NCBI GenBank assembly: GCA_032716605.1
Contig: CM064519.1
Coordinates: 28,599,943-28,663,942 of the forward strand
Length of the DNA stretch: 64,000 nucleotides
Direction of reading: 5' to 3'
Origin: Paralithodes platypus
Lineage: Eukaryota > Arthropoda > Malacostraca > Decapoda > Lithodidae
A program made the position numbers and the translations under genes. Positions 12,264-24,085 of this stretch are shown here, in pieces (within the stretch, counting starts at the first letter, position 1; every line of letters begins with the position of its first letter). The notes beneath the pieces were generated by a model that saw only the letters and a program-made list of their open reading frames with translations, had not been told where the DNA came from and did no database searches.

Positions 12264-12265
<2 letters not shown>
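11741..12265. other. AT-rich spacer, no gene seen
   Basis: No coding or RNA signal. Confidence 0.4.

Positions 12266-12307
<42 letters not shown>
12266..12307. repeat. (CT)n microsatellite
   Basis: Uninterrupted CT alternation. About 30 bases downstream is gtgacgtcacgtgac, a CRE-like palindrome overlapping an E-box. No gene context supports a regulatory role. Confidence 0.97.
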
Positions 12308-12310
<3 letters not shown>

Positions 12311-12462
12311 GACCTGACTCCAGCTGACCTCTTCCCTGTGACGTCACGTGACCCTGATGGATTGCCCGGAAGCTCATCCTCCTGCAACATAGAACACCAG
12401 GAACAACAAGAGAATAAATGAGTTAATAATAATAAAAATATAAATAATAATACAAATAATAA

Positions 12463-12606
12463 GTGTGTTGATTTTCGATGTGAGCATCCTAGGTTCGAAT
12501 CCCCGGACTGCCACATGTGTTTGTTAATTTCATTAATCGAGTTTAGGAGTAAAGTTGGTTGGTGGAGAGAACATAATAATAATAATAATAATAACAATAA
12601 TAATTA
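12463..12606 (+). mobile_element. tRNA-like SINE with (AAT)n tail
   Basis: taggttcgaatccccgg matches a Pol III B box of the tRNA type. It is followed by ccacatgtgtttgttaattt and aaagttggttggtg, then an (aat)n tail. The tail and the two sister copies (6991, 59768) fit a short retroposon. The A-box half is poorly preserved. Confidence 0.7.
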
Positions 12607-12867
12607 TAAAAATCATGATAGCAGAAGAAGGAAGAGAAGAAAAAGAAGAAACAGGGAAAAGAGGAATAAAAGGAGGAGGAGCAATGGAAGAAGATGATGA
12701 TGATGGCAAATAAGCATATGCAGAAACAAAAGAAAACTTGCAGATTTACAAAATAATATAGATAGAAAAGGATGAGCTGTTGGAGAATATTGCAAAATAA
12801 GGATGAACCACATATATTAGTTGGTCAGAGAAATTTAACTGAAAAATAATATTAACGTTAATTTTTT
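12607..12867. other. Purine-rich spacer, no gene seen
   Basis: Imperfect aagaagaagg-type sequence. Open frames are compositional. Confidence 0.4.
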
Positions 12868-12973
12868 TTCTATGTGAATGAGGGAGACAAAAGGCATAAC
12901 TGCCTGCAGCGAGTACCTCCCCCAGATTTCAAAGAGTAACAGGGCCGAAATCAAGGGACGTTCGAACTAAAAT
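12868..12973 (-). repeat. Dispersed repeat T, inverted copy
   Basis: ctatgtgaatgagggagaca...aaaggcataactgcctgcag is the reverse complement of 6150-6255. Confidence 0.85.
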
Positions 12974-13033
12974 ACCTTTAAAGATAAATGGAATCGACAG
13001 CGTAATGAGAAAGGGATCAAGAAAGGGGGATCC

Positions 13034-13126
<93 letters not shown>
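13034..13126. repeat. (GT)n then (GA)n microsatellite
   Basis: About 14 bases of GT are followed by about 80 bases of GA. Confidence 0.98.
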
Positions 13127-13129
<3 letters not shown>

Positions 13130-13269
13130 TAAGTGTAGATTATATTCTGGCTATTATTAAACGATATGATTATGTTTAGAAGAGATATGTGGGAATCAAA
13201 AGAGTAATTAATTTATATTTTAGCTTTATGGTAACTACAATGTAAACATTTTTTAAACTTAAGGATATT

Positions 13270-13330
13270 TTTTTTAAGGTTACTCCCTAGACTTCCATCA
13301 AGCTTAAAGAAATTTCCCCCCAAACCAAGG
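13270..13330 (+). mobile_element. Family Q fragment
   Basis: ttactccctagacttccatc and aagcttaaagaaatttcccc match only the left quarter of family Q. The remainder is absent. Confidence 0.55.
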
Positions 13331-13411
13331 ATAGTTACAACAAGAGAAGAAAAGGTAATTTGGTTGGCGTAACCCTATTTGGGTTCAAAGACTCAAATAC
13401 GTGTCACTATA

Positions 13412-13629
13412 TTAACCACTACTGTACCGGCGACGTCTCTTTAATTATATTCTAGCTATATTTAGACCATTTTGTTCAGTTTAAGAAGGACCTGTAATAG
13501 TAGTAAAAAGGGTTAAGTGAGATAGTTCGAAGCCTGTTATTTGCTTGAGGCTCTTTTAAAACTGAATAAAATCGTCTAATAGTAGCCAGAATAAAGTTAA
13601 AAGGACGTCACCGGTACAGGATGGGTTAA
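13412..13629. mobile_element. Family P palindromic TTAA element, well preserved
   Basis: TTAA at both ends (13412-13415 and 13626-13629). The left end ctgtaccggcgacgtc pairs with the right end gacgtcaccggtacag, and the inner arms tctagctatatttaga and gtctaatagtagccag also pair. TTAA target plus CC-initial ends resembles piggyBac-type MITEs (family knowledge); the assignment is inferred. Confidence 0.85.
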
Positions 13630-13807
13630 TATTCTCGACTGCACATAGGAAGGAAGGGGGGGAAGTGGGTACAAAGGGAGTATAATTATGTATATATGCC
13701 GTATGGAGAGCTCTCTAGTTATCCCACATACTGGCTGGGGTAAGGGAAAAACAAGTGACTCCCCACCCTATCCATCCTCGCCTGTCAATGTCCATCCCTT
13801 CACTGTA

Positions 13808-15060
13808 TGCAAGGACGGGGGAGGGAGGTAGGGGGGAGAGGGGGAGGGAGAAGAGGGGGAATGGGGAGAGAGGAAATGGAGATGAGGAGAGGAAGGAGGA
13901 ACTAGGGAGGTGAGGAGAGGAAGGAGGAAATAGGGAGGTGGGGAGAGGATGGAGGAAACTGGGAGGTGAGGAGAGGAAGGAGTAGATAGGGAGGTGAGGA
14001 AGGAGTAGCTAGGGAGGTGAGGAAATAGGGAGGTGAGGAGAGAAAGGAGGAATATAGAAGTTAGGAGACGAAGGAGGAAATAGGGAGGTGAGGAGAGGAA
14101 GGATGAAATAGGGAGGTGGGGAGAGGATGGATGAAATAGGGAGGTGGGGAGAGGAAGGATGAAATAGGGAGGTGGGGAGAGGAAGGATGAAATAGGGAGG
14201 TGGGTAGAGGAAGGAGGAAATAGGGAGGTGGGGAAGGAGGAAATAAGGAGGTGAGGAAAGGAAGGAGGAAATAGGGAGGTGGGGAAGGAGGAAATAAGGA
14301 GGTGAGGAAAGGATGGAGGAAATAGGGAGGTGAGGAGAGGAAGGAGGACATAGGGAGGTGAGGAGAGGAAGGAGGACATAGGGAGGTGAGGAGAGGAAGG
14401 AGGAAATAGGGAGGTGAGGAGAGGAAGGAGGAAATAGGGAGGTGAGGAGAGGAAGGAGGACATAGGGAGGTGAGGAGAGGAAGGAGGACATAGGGAGGAG
14501 GAAATAGGGAGGTGAGTAGAGGAAGGAGGAAATAGGGAGGTGAGGAGAGGAAGGAGGAAATAGGGAGGTGAGTAGAGGAAGGAGGAAATAAGGAGGTGAG
14601 TAGAGGAAGGAGGAAATAGGGAGGTGAGGAGAGGAAGGAGGACATAGGGAGGTGAGGAGAGGAAGGAGGACATAAGGAGGTGAGGAAGGAGGAAATAGGG
14701 AGGTGAGGAGAGGCGGAAATTAGGGAGGAGTAGAGGAAGGAGGAATTAGGAGGTGAGTAGGGGAGGGAGGATGAGGAGAGGTAGGATGACATAGGGAGGA
14801 GGAGAGAGAGGAGGACAGGGAGGTGAGGAGAGGAAGGAGGCCATTAAGGAGGGGATGAAGGGAACTTAGGGAGGCTGAGAGGAAGGAGGACATAGGGAGG
14901 TGAGGAGAGGAAGGAGGACATAGGGAGGTGAGGAAGGAGGAAATAGGGAGGTGAGGAGAGGAAGGAGAAAATAGGGAGGTGAGGAGAGGAAGGAGGAAAT
15001 AGGGAGGTGGGGAGAGGAAGGAGGAAATAGGGAGGTGAGGAGAAGAGGAAGGGAGAGGGG
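13808..15060. repeat. 28-bp purine-rich minisatellite
   Basis: The unit ggaggtgaggagaggaagga followed by ggaaatag recurs every 28 bases through most of the region, with aaatag/acatag variants and shortened units. Since 28 is not a multiple of 3, three units give a 28-codon periodic reading. This explains the long minus-strand Ser/Pro/Leu frames of 160-301 residues, which are not genes. Confidence 0.95.
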
Positions 15061-15347
15061 GAGAGACCTGAGGAACTATAAAGGAGAAGAAAAGGTGGAG
15101 AGAAGAGGAATGAGGAAATATGGAAAATAAGAGAAAATGAGGGAGGGGAGAGAAAGGAGGACATATTCAAATAATCGGAAAAGATGAGAAAGGAGAGGAT
15201 TATGAGAAGAGAACAAGAGGAAGGGGCGAAATAAATGAGAGGAGGAGACATGGAAGGGAGGGGAAGAAAATATAATGACGATAAGAAAGTGAATATAATG
15301 AAACTTTGAAATATAAGGAAGGGAATAGAAAATAGAGAAGACAAAAA

Positions 15348-15406
<59 letters not shown>

Positions 15407-15948
15407 AGACACATGTGAGGAGGAAAATGGAAGAGCAGAAGTGAACGGGAATAATAAAGGGAGGGAGAAGAAAATAAAGTAAAAGAACAGTGAGGTAAGA
15501 CAGGCAATTAAAGGAGAATGATGAAAGATAGGATTAATTAAGATAGAAGGATTGCAAGTAATAATTCAATAGCAGAGAGAAGGGAGAATATAGGTAAAAT
15601 AGGAGGAGAGAAGACAAGAAGGTGGAGAGTAAAAGAAGTAGACACAGGAGAGATTAAAAAAGACCTCCTTCGCACCAAATAAGGTTAACAGAATGCAGGG
15701 AAGGAATCTGGACAAGGTAACCGTGTATTTAGGAACATAGGAATAAGAAGGGGACATGTTAACATACACCAAGACAAATAAACACTGACACACAAGAAAG
15801 GAGAAAGAGAAAGGAAGAAGAGAAAAGTATACAATGAATGAAGAGAGGAGAAATTAATCGATTAACATCAGAAAGGAGGGAAGGTTCAGAAGAGGGGAGA
15901 AAAGAGCGTATAGTCCATTCATTATAAGTAGGCCAAAAATCGTGACCC
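15061..15948. other. Purine-rich tract with (GA)n at 15350-15402
   Basis: Aperiodic agga/gaga-rich sequence continuing from the minisatellite, with a clean GA microsatellite. Leu/Ser/Phe minus-strand frames are compositional. Confidence 0.6.
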
Positions 15949-16285
15949 TTAAGGGGAGGTGTTTAGTTTGGTCTCTAGATATCCATCAAGCCTAAGATTA
16001 CACCCCTTTGAGCCCATTTCAAGATAAATTTGTACATTTTTCGGTAGAAAAATGTCCAGGCTGAAAGCCGGTTCCCCTTAAATAACAGGCTCGCTATCGC
16101 TCGCCAGGATAAAATCGACACCTAAATGGCACGAAAGGTCTTAAAATTGAAAGAAATGGGTCGAAAGTTCTTAAAATCGTCAAAACAATGGGGCGAACGT
16201 CTTAAAATTAGAAAAACAATGGGGCTAAACATGAGGGAGAAAGGAGTCAAGAAAAAAAATCCCTCAAGTGGATATCTCCTCTTAA
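15949..16285 (+). mobile_element. Family Q short TTAA element, near complete
   Basis: TTAA ends at 15949 and 16282. It contains tttttcggtagaaaaatgtc, a variant hairpin ggctgaaagcc in which both bases of one stem pair have changed but still pair, and ctcgctatcgctcgccagg. The small open frame at 16126-16314 lies in it and is not a gene. Confidence 0.85.
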
Positions 16286-16905
16286 CCACTGTAAATAAAC
16301 AATGGTTAGAGTAAATGATCAGTAAACCTCCATAGCTAATCCCTGGATGACTCTTCCTAAATGATAAATAATATTAGGTCGATTAATTTTATCGCTTTTG
16401 AGTGGTAGAGGTTAGTGGTCAAGGTCGTTTTAATAAATAATAGTTTAGCAATGCAAGCGATAAGATAAGGATAGCTACAATTTTTATCAGGCACAGTCAT
16501 TCATGAAAGTTCGTGGACCTCTCGTATTTTTCACTGTGTAGGTATAGTTTTGCGTAAATAAATAATAATATAACCTTGTATTTCATTATTAAGTAAATTT
16601 CATGTTTATATCAATCTCAATGGGTGAATTTGCATAAAGAAAAACATAATAGGTCTTTGATTTTTTACGAGTGACTGTACATGATAGTATATCTAAGTGG
16701 CCTAATCCTATCCCAACACGTTTCCCACAACCCCTGCACATCCTCTTTACCAAGAACGGCGGCCATGAGCTGCATTAGGATAGATGGAGTAGGAGAGGAG
16801 GAAGGAAGTCATTCGGGAAGACGAAACCAGGAAAATAAAGATAATAAATATGTTTAACATCGTTCTTAGCACCAATAACATCCCAAATGAAATTTATGAA
16901 AGCAT
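16286..16905. other. Spacer, no gene seen
   Basis: No supported feature. Confidence 0.4.
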
Positions 16906-16908
16906 ATG

Positions 16909-16984
16909 ATTCTCTCAGGATTCGAACCTAGGATATCACATACAGAACTTGCACTGTCTAACCATTACACCATCAAGGCAGTTA
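16909..16984 (-). other. tRNA-like sequence
   Basis: On the minus strand tgatggtgtaatggttagac resembles an A box and D arm, and taggttcgaatcctg a B box and T arm. The expected acceptor-stem halves do not pair well, so this is more likely a SINE head or tRNA relic than a working tRNA. Confidence 0.5.
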
Positions 16985-16998
16985 TATTAATATTTAGT

Positions 16999-17078
16999 GT
17001 CATGCCCCAGCGAGGGTTCGAACCCAGGCCAGTAGTGCAGCACTCCAGTACCTAACCAACTAGACCACTATAGCAGAG
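16999..17078 (-). other. tRNA-like sequence, tandem to the previous one
   Basis: On the minus strand tagtggtctagttggttagg (A-box and D-arm-like) is followed by ctgggttcgaaccctcg (B box and T arm). The ends tgc and gca can pair but the rest of the acceptor stem is poor. It lies 14 bases from the neighbouring tRNA-like block, in the same orientation. Confidence 0.5.
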
Positions 17079-17079
17079 A

Positions 17080-18970
17080 TGGAGGAAGGTGAGGAGAAGA
17101 GGAGAAATGAGGAGGAAAACAAAATAAGACACTGAAGGCAAAGCGGAAAATCAAGAACAGGAGGTAGAAATGGGGATAGGATTTGTTCAAAAGATATAGG
17201 AAGAACATTAAATAAGAGGGGAGTGAGTGAAGAAATGAAAATTGAAAGGTGAGGAAGGAAGGTCGTGTAAGTGAATGAGGTAGTTAAACATTAGAGAAAG
17301 AAACTGACCATACAAGAAGAAGAAAGGAATAAGGATTGACGGGAAAATGAAACACTGGAATAAACGGGACTAATGAACAAATAGAAACAGTAATGGGAGA
17401 AAATAAACTAAACTAGAGGACATGGCTCTGTTAATTTAATGTGCATTATGTAATCCTGGTACCGCCAAAAGATAACATTTAGCACACACACTAATGATTC
17501 TAGTCCCTTACACTAAAGATACGTCTCTGTCAGGCAAACTGTCAATCATTAGATTTCACACAGCTTAGGAATGGCCTGTTCTTCAATATATAAACACGTT
17601 TCAATTTTTTTTTGTTTTTTTTTTTTTTTCTATATTCCAACTTACTTCCTCTCGGGCATAGGCTGAGAGCCTTAACATTCACCGCTTTACAATGAACAGT
17701 GAAGCCCGTGAGGTCTTGTTCCAGTCTAGGGAGTGAGACATGTGAAGCACGTAGAGTACAGTACAACGAGCACCTGAAAATACTAGACTAATATACTGGC
17801 CTCTGGTAATCAAGGGGCACTCTAAAATTACCCATTCGGTCTTACGTTGAGATATTAGTGAATATACTGTGAATACGTATTATTAATTTTCGGAATGATG
17901 CATAGTGATTGAAGAACAAATGTATAGACTAAGGGAATGAGAAAAGGGTACAGCCGAAGAAATATATACAAGGTCAAAGAGAAAACGAAGGAAGAGATAA
18001 GAGAAACAGAGGTCATATATATAGAAATTAAGAATATGAAATTATTTGTAGTTATGTCCTTTTTCCAATCGGACTGCTTGCCGCGGTATTTAAAGATGCA
18101 TTGTTTCTTTTCTACCTTTACTACAAGCACATTCTCCAAACAGTTCGATAGTAATGGCAAAGAAAATGCATTAATGTCGAATCGTATCGGATTCTAAGAA
18201 TATGCTACAAGTTTTCAAATATTTTGAACTACTTGGTACATTCTAGTATCAGTATATTAACACGTGCGTCGCGTGGTTAGGGTAACGTAAACGTCTTATA
18301 TGCGTCTATATGTGTTTTTGTTGGCAAAATATCTGGAGAACGAATGAATAGATTTTGACGAAATTTAATTTGGTACCTGACTAAATACAGATTACTTTTA
18401 GTTATCAATGAATGACGCCCGAGACTTCATGCCTCAATTGTAACTCCCCACGATCCTGATCACAAGAAAAGGTGGCCTTCGACAAAAAAGCATAGTGCGC
18501 AGAGTATAATCTATGCCCTCCTCGGATGTGCATTTTCCTTTCATCATTTGATATTATGGGCTATTCCATTTATATATTTCATGATGGTGAAGAAACAAAA
18601 TATCTGAGAGTAGGCTCGAGTATATCGTATTTTCTCATCGGGTTCTGTACCTCCAAAGAAACTCGCTGATATGCAGTAAACTCCTTTGATACCTGCTTTA
18701 GAAAAATATGTCTAAAGGAGCACTGACATGAGTTTTCATCCCATATTGTATTTAATACATCAATTACGTACAATATGATGAGTTAATACGTATTGGATAG
18801 GCACGATATATTCTATAGTTACTCCAGTAAAAATTAGTGAATAATGTAGAAGTGGCAAGTGGTAGGTAAGACTCCACTAATATCGTCAATGGCTAGAATT
18901 AGAAGACATTTATCTCATGACCAAGTCAATTAACATAACTACACATTATTGATAAACATGTGTCCTTTAT
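17080..18970. other. Spacer, no gene seen
   Basis: Mixed AT-rich sequence. 18280-18400 (gcaaaatatctggagaacga...gattttgacgaaat) looks like a phrase common in invertebrate dispersed repeats, but no second copy is in the window. Frames at 17937 and 17855 overlap on opposite strands and lack domains. Confidence 0.4.
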
Positions 18971-18995
18971 GTGAATGAATCCACCTCAACATCTT

Positions 18996-20100
18996 GATAA
19001 CACACACATACACACACACACAAACACAATCACACACACACACACCCACACACACACACACACTCACTCTCACTCTCTCTCTCTCTGGGGTACAATAGGT
19101 GGTGTCTGTGTGTGTTTACGGTGTAGTGAGGGAGCCGCGTGTGACCCGAGTCCTCCAGTGACGTCACACACCTTGATGGATCACTCTCTCTCTCACACAC
19201 ACAACAGATGCAACCCCACTCTCTCTCTCTCCCTCCTCCCTCTCCTTATTACTACCCTATACCTCACTCATTTACAACTACATTCTACAGTTATACTCTA
19301 TTTGCATCGCCCATAGCTCATCTCATCACAACCACACACTCTTTCTCACTCTCTCTCACACACATAACAGATGCAACCCCACTCTCCCTCTCCTTATTAC
19401 TGCCTCGTATTCCTCTTAGCCCTACAACTTCCCAATCATTCACAGCTTTTTTCAACACAATTATACTTGGCTTTCATCATTCTCTATTTCTCACTCCCGG
19501 CACACACACAACCTATGCAACCCCACTCTCTTTTCCATATTACTACCTCGCTCTCCGCTTAGCCCTACAACTTCCCAGCCATTCACAGCTTCATTCAACA
19601 CAATTAAAATGTCATCATTCCCTCTCACTCCCGACACACACACAACAGATGCAACCCCACTCTCTCTCTCCTCTCCTTATTACAACCTCGCTTTCCTCTC
19701 AGCCCTACAACCTCACTCATTCACAACTACATTCCACTCAATTTTATTCTTATTTCATCCCCATTACCTCATCATAACCACAACACTCTCACTCCCGACA
19801 CACACCCTACAGCTTCAATTCATTTTTCCGTTTATATATACAATGAGGACCTCACTTTCTCCTTAACGCTACAATATCACACTCATTCACAAGTATAGTC
19901 CTCATCAATTGTACTCTACTATTATCATTATCACTCCAGGCCCCCCCCCCCCCCCGCCCCCTACACCAGATACAACCCCACTTTTCTCTCCTGTCTGGGC
20001 TTACTACCTCAATCGCCTCTTAGTGCCCCCAACCTCGCACATGCACAGCCTCAATCTATCTTTCCCTCATCCTACGACTTAAAATTATTTAAGCTTCGTG
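18996..20100. repeat. CA/CT microsatellite and degenerate 130-165-bp tandem repeat
   Basis: A CA/CT block at 18996-19085 is followed by at least four loose units anchored by cagatgcaaccccactctc (about 19206, 19370, 19515, 19648; a relic near 19968), then ccttattactacctcg and ccctacaacttcc. Poly-C at about 19940. Thr/Ser/His/Pro-rich frames through it are artefacts. Confidence 0.75.
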
Positions 20101-20104
20101 TTTC

Positions 20105-20232
20105 CAGACATTTTGACTCTAACGTACTTTGAATTTGGCTCTCTGTCTCTCTTTCATTTATTTTTATTTTTTTTGGGGGGGCACTCGTTACAGACAGCTT
20201 TACCTTTGTTCTCCTTCTTACACATAGATACA
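20105..20232 (+). repeat. Dispersed repeat T, diverged copy
   Basis: cattttgactctaacgtact, ggcactcgttacagacagct and tcttacacatag parallel 6150-6255. Confidence 0.65.
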
Positions 20233-20234
20233 AC

Positions 20235-21260
20235 AAATCCACACAACTTTACTGTCATAATTAAGTAATCTTATCATAACCACACTCTCCCCTCATCCAA
20301 CCCCACTTTCCTCCTCTTGCTACAACCTCACAAGTTACAGTTTCATGTACCAGTCTCATAAATTTACTCATAAAGTCCCCATGTTCCTCTACTGGACGCA
20401 ACCTCAGCTACTGACATTTATCTTGACTCTATTATTATAATTTCGCTGATCACAGCCTCACCCCTCGTATCGCTACAACACTTCATTACAACATAAATCT
20501 CCTCACATCACCACAACTCCACTCACCACAACCACCGTATTGATACAGTCTTGCTCTGATCATCATAATCCTACATTCCTCTCATCACCACAACTCGTCT
20601 TATTGATACAATCTCATTCATCACAGCCTTACCCTCCTTTCAACACCACAGCCCCATGGATTACAACCTCACCCGCATCGCATCACCACAATTTTTTTTA
20701 TCACAAACTCCTCATACATCACCAATAATCAACTATAGTCGGTATATTTCCAACTGATGGCAAATTGAATCCATTAGCAGCTGATTTATCGATACTTAAT
20801 GTGAAAATATGAAACTATGTATCTGCAACATCTTATTGCCAAGTTCTCATAATCAGCAACATATTTCGCTACATAATCTTCGCAATACCAATTAATTAAG
20901 ATGAAGATATGGCAATTTCCTATCAGCTGGAAAAAATAGACTATAGTCACAGCATCTTTACTATCTCCTTGCCCAAATCCATTCGTCATAACCCCATTCA
21001 TAATTCATCACTATTATCCCACTTTGTTCTCATCATGCTTTCACCGTAACTTTATCGTTTCGCACAACAGACTCTCCCAAGGATAAATTATTCAGCCTCC
21101 TATTAAACAACTAATGTTGTTGCTCGTTTTCCATTGTACTCTCACTCTACCAGCAGTCTTTCCAGAGCTTCCTAAATTACTCCAGTTATGCTAACCCCCT
21201 CTCACCACCATCACCGATCTCATTAATTTCACCACTTCAGCTACAAGTCCAAACGTTTTA
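20235..21260. other. Pyrimidine-rich spacer, no gene seen
   Basis: Scattered ctcatcaccacaactc-type phrases, probably a decayed tandem repeat. No coding signal. Confidence 0.4.
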
Positions 21261-21261
21261 T

Positions 21262-21478
21262 TTAACCTCTTCTGTACCATCGAAGACGTCTTTTGAATTA
21301 TATTCTAGCTATTTTAGACGATGTTGTGCAGTTGACGAAGGCCATGTGGTAGTAAACAGAGTTAAATTAGATAGTTTGAAACTTGTTGATTGCTGGAGGC
21401 CCTTTCTAAACTGAACAAAATCTTCTAATAGTAGCCATAATAAAGTTAGAAGGATGGCACCGGTGCAGTAAGGGTTAA
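21262..21478. mobile_element. Family P palindromic TTAA element
   Basis: TTAA at both ends. The left end is ttctgtaccatcgaagacgt and the right end gatggcaccggtgcagtaag. The inner arms contain attctagctattttagacga and aatcttctaatagtagcc. Confidence 0.85.
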
Positions 21479-21483
21479 AAAAA

Positions 21484-21523
<40 letters not shown>

Positions 21524-21526
21524 TAT
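21475..21526. repeat. Poly-A then (TA)n
   Basis: About 24 A followed by TA alternation, beginning at the right TTAA of the adjacent P element. Confidence 0.97.
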
Positions 21527-21529
21527 CTA

Positions 21530-22164
21530 CCCCCATTATTTACTGTGATTCTTAAAGTAAACTAATAAAGTAATCGCCCGCCCACACAACTCAACAAATC
21601 CTCCCAATTTCTCCAATCCATCCTCATGCCTCACTAGCTCTCTCACATCCAGCACACTTATCATAATCCTATATCTTGTCAATAATCATGCAAGAGATTC
21701 AACCCCACACCCAGCTCTCTTCAGCTCTTATATTATAATATTAGTCCTTTTTATCCAACTCAACCCGTGTGCCAAGTCGATCTGTCTCGACCCTCCCTGA
21801 ATTTTCTAACAATTGCCTCGTTATTATCCACGTTTAAATAAATCGTTGTACTATACAAGCTCATTTAGTCCCCGATCACTCATACTTAGAGATCCTGTGG
21901 ACACCATTGTGGTGCCTCAATTATCGAACATTGATGTTTTATTTTGAGCATATAAAATGTATCTTCAAAAAACAAACTATATAATTATCATGTGCCACTA
22001 TTCCCAAATGTGTATTTTATTTTATTTTTTAATGGATATGAAGTGACACTAAGTTGGCGGAGGTTGACCGATCTCTGTTACTTTAAGATTTCTACTTTAA
22101 CTACGCAACTTCTGGGTAGAGAAATTCACAGTACATACCATATGAATGCTTGAATTGAGAATAA
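21530..22164. other. Spacer, no gene seen
   Basis: No supported feature. Confidence 0.4.
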
Positions 22165-22285
22165 TTCCCACACGACAGAAAACTGTTCTATTGTTGTTAA
22201 GACACGACGAGTTTTGAATCTCTCTAGAGTCGAAACTTGTCGTGTCTTTACAACAACAAAAGGTTTTCTGTCATGTGGGTATTTT
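22165..22285. mobile_element. Near-perfect hairpin element, ~120 bp
   Basis: cccacacgacagaaaactgt...ttgttgttaagacacgacga pairs with tgtcgtgtctttacaacaac...ggttttctgtcatgtggg around a short centre (atctctctagagtcg). It is non-coding. A diverged relative is at 5104. Confidence 0.85.
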
Positions 22286-22527
22286 TTCTACTCGATGTCT
22301 GTTTTTCCATCCCAATGATTCTGTTCACTTGCATCAGATACAAAACGTATATGATTCCCAAGCTAACACTTGTTGCGATTCTTCTCATTCAGTATCTCGA
22401 GGTTGGTAGTCACCTGTCTCGAACTTGTATTATAATGTCCTATTTCTGTCTTAAACAATTATATAATTACATATTCGTTCATTGAAGAAAAAAAATAATC
22501 ATGAACGAAATGCATAGTACCTAAAAT
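22286..22527. other. Spacer, no gene seen
   Basis: The plus-strand frame 22237-22485 begins inside the hairpin and shows no domain. Confidence 0.3.
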
Positions 22528-22802
22528 TAAGGATGGCAACTAGGAACATGATGTTCTTGTTCTTTGAGTTGGATCAAGCATTCAGCTCTCTTTTGTATTT
22601 AGTCCAAAAGTTTCAAGTATGAGGGGGGACATGATGACCATGCAAGTGGAGAGCATTCCATCAAGGGACGAACTTGAGACCTATACAGAGTTGCGACACC
22701 TTTAGAGTACAGATGTGATATACGTCGAATGCAACCATGATTCCATGCGACATTCATGGAATGGCTGGTGAAAGACAAATCATCGTTTCATGTTACTCCT
22801 AA
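22528..22802 (-). pseudogene. Non-LTR reverse-transcriptase C-terminal relic
   Basis: One minus-strand frame reads, from 22802 down: LGVT, stop, NDDLSFTSHSMNVAWNHG, then GVATLYRSQVRPLMECSPLA, then WSSCPPSYLKLLD, stop, IQKRAECLIQL. The run LYRSQVRPLMEY/C followed by a W-containing segment and a hydrophobic QxRA block is the usual region after the catalytic domain in Jockey/CR1-type elements. Two in-frame stops and no catalytic motif remain. It differs from the RT families elsewhere in the window. Confidence 0.75.
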
Positions 22803-22875
22803 AATTGTCCATTGACTTTGCATCTGAACCTTCCTCCTATTAAGCTAAATATCTGGTGGTGTAGATGCTGAAATG

Positions 22876-22879
<4 letters not shown>

Positions 22880-22949
<70 letters not shown>
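22880..22949. repeat. (CT)n microsatellite
   Basis: About 70 bases of TC alternation. Confidence 0.99.
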
Positions 22950-22953
<4 letters not shown>

Positions 22954-23480
22954 CGTGTTTACTAATCTTCTGTGTGTTGCCTTCTTTTCCAGCAAATTAT
23001 TATATAATTTTTCCCCGGTTAGAAATCTACGTTTTCGATATAATAAAAAAGGAGTATTATAACAATCATATCAACTAATCCATAAAGTAAAATGTATTTG
23101 ATTGTATTCCCATTCCAGTGGCTATGAAAGAATGTTTGCTTTAAACATAATTTTGGGGGAAACAAAATCGGCTTTAAAATATGTGTACATTGTAATGAAA
23201 CGTGGGTCTTGATATTTTTGTGAGAGTGGGTTGTGATGTGTGATGTTTGTGTTCGAGAGTGCGTGAGCGTGTGTGAAATGTGTGTGTGAGAGTGGGCGCG
23301 GGGGGGGGGGGGGGGAGGTTTTGTGTTCATCTGTGTGTGTTGTTTGTTTTTCATACATTAAATATCTTCAAATCACTTATAACTTTCCTCCCATTCATTC
23401 GGTTAGATCTTCTCTACACATATAATATCTTCCAAATTACCCAAAAGATCCTTACCTACCATCTGCCGCTATTCTGTTTT
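22950..23480. other. Spacer with GT-rich block and G16 run
   Basis: 23225-23340 is GT-rich with a G run at about 23300-23315. No gene seen. Confidence 0.5.
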
Positions 23481-23485
23481 GCCCT

Positions 23486-23705
23486 TCACTCATTCCTTGC
23501 TATTCTGTTTTCCCTTCACCCATTCCTTGCTATTTTGTTTCCACTCATTCCTTGCCATTTTGTTTTTCCCTTCACCCATTCCTTGCTATTTTGTTTCCAC
23601 TCATTCCTTGCCATTTTGTTTTTCCCTCTCACTCATTCCTTGCTATTTTGGTTTGCCCTCACTCATTCCCTGCTATTTTGGTTTTCCCCTCACTCATTCC
23701 TTGTT
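23486..23705. repeat. ~30-35-bp minisatellite, about 8 copies
   Basis: cactcattccttgctatttt followed by gtttyccctt recurs with small length changes. It gives periodic Phe/Leu/Pro/His frames that are not genes. Confidence 0.9.
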
Positions 23706-23824
23706 ACCGACGTCTACACATAATTCAAATCTAGTACTTCCATTCTATTATTCTGTCCCACTTTCTATACATACAGCTCATTATCCCACTTATTCCTAAC
23801 CCATATAATCAAATCTTCCCCAAG

Positions 23825-24085
23825 TTAAGGAGAGGTTTTTGTTCATTAGTTTGACGAATTTAAAATCTTTCGGCCCATTTCTTGATAAATTTTAAGACCT
23901 TTCATGCCATTTTGGTGTCGATCTTTTCCTGACAAGCGATAGCGAGCCTTTAATTTAGGGCGAACCGGCCTTCGGCCGGGAAATTTTTCTACCGAAAAAT
24001 TTACAAATTTATCTCTAAGGAAATCTTGGGGGCATTTTTTAAACCTTGATGGGGTCTAGATAACAAACTAAAAACCTCCCCTTAA
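23825..24085 (-). mobile_element. Family Q short TTAA element, internally shortened
   Basis: TTAA at both ends with terminal inverted repeats ttaaggagaggttttt and aaaaacctccccttaa. It carries the intact mini-hairpin ccggccttcggccgg and lacks the usual block next to one end. This is the best example of matching termini in the family. Confidence 0.85.

Noticed and set aside
12335..12352. Promoter with CRE/E-box at gtgacgtcacgtgacc
   Set aside because: No adjacent exon or gene; similar tgacgtca words occur inside repeats elsewhere in the window.
13768..15507. Overlapping Ser/Pro/Leu-rich minus-strand frames resembling a repeat protein
   Set aside because: They follow the 28-bp purine minisatellite and adjacent purine-rich tract, occur in all frames, and have no start context or domain.
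16999..17078. Functional tRNA gene
   Set aside because: A- and B-box-like motifs are present but the acceptor stem does not form properly.
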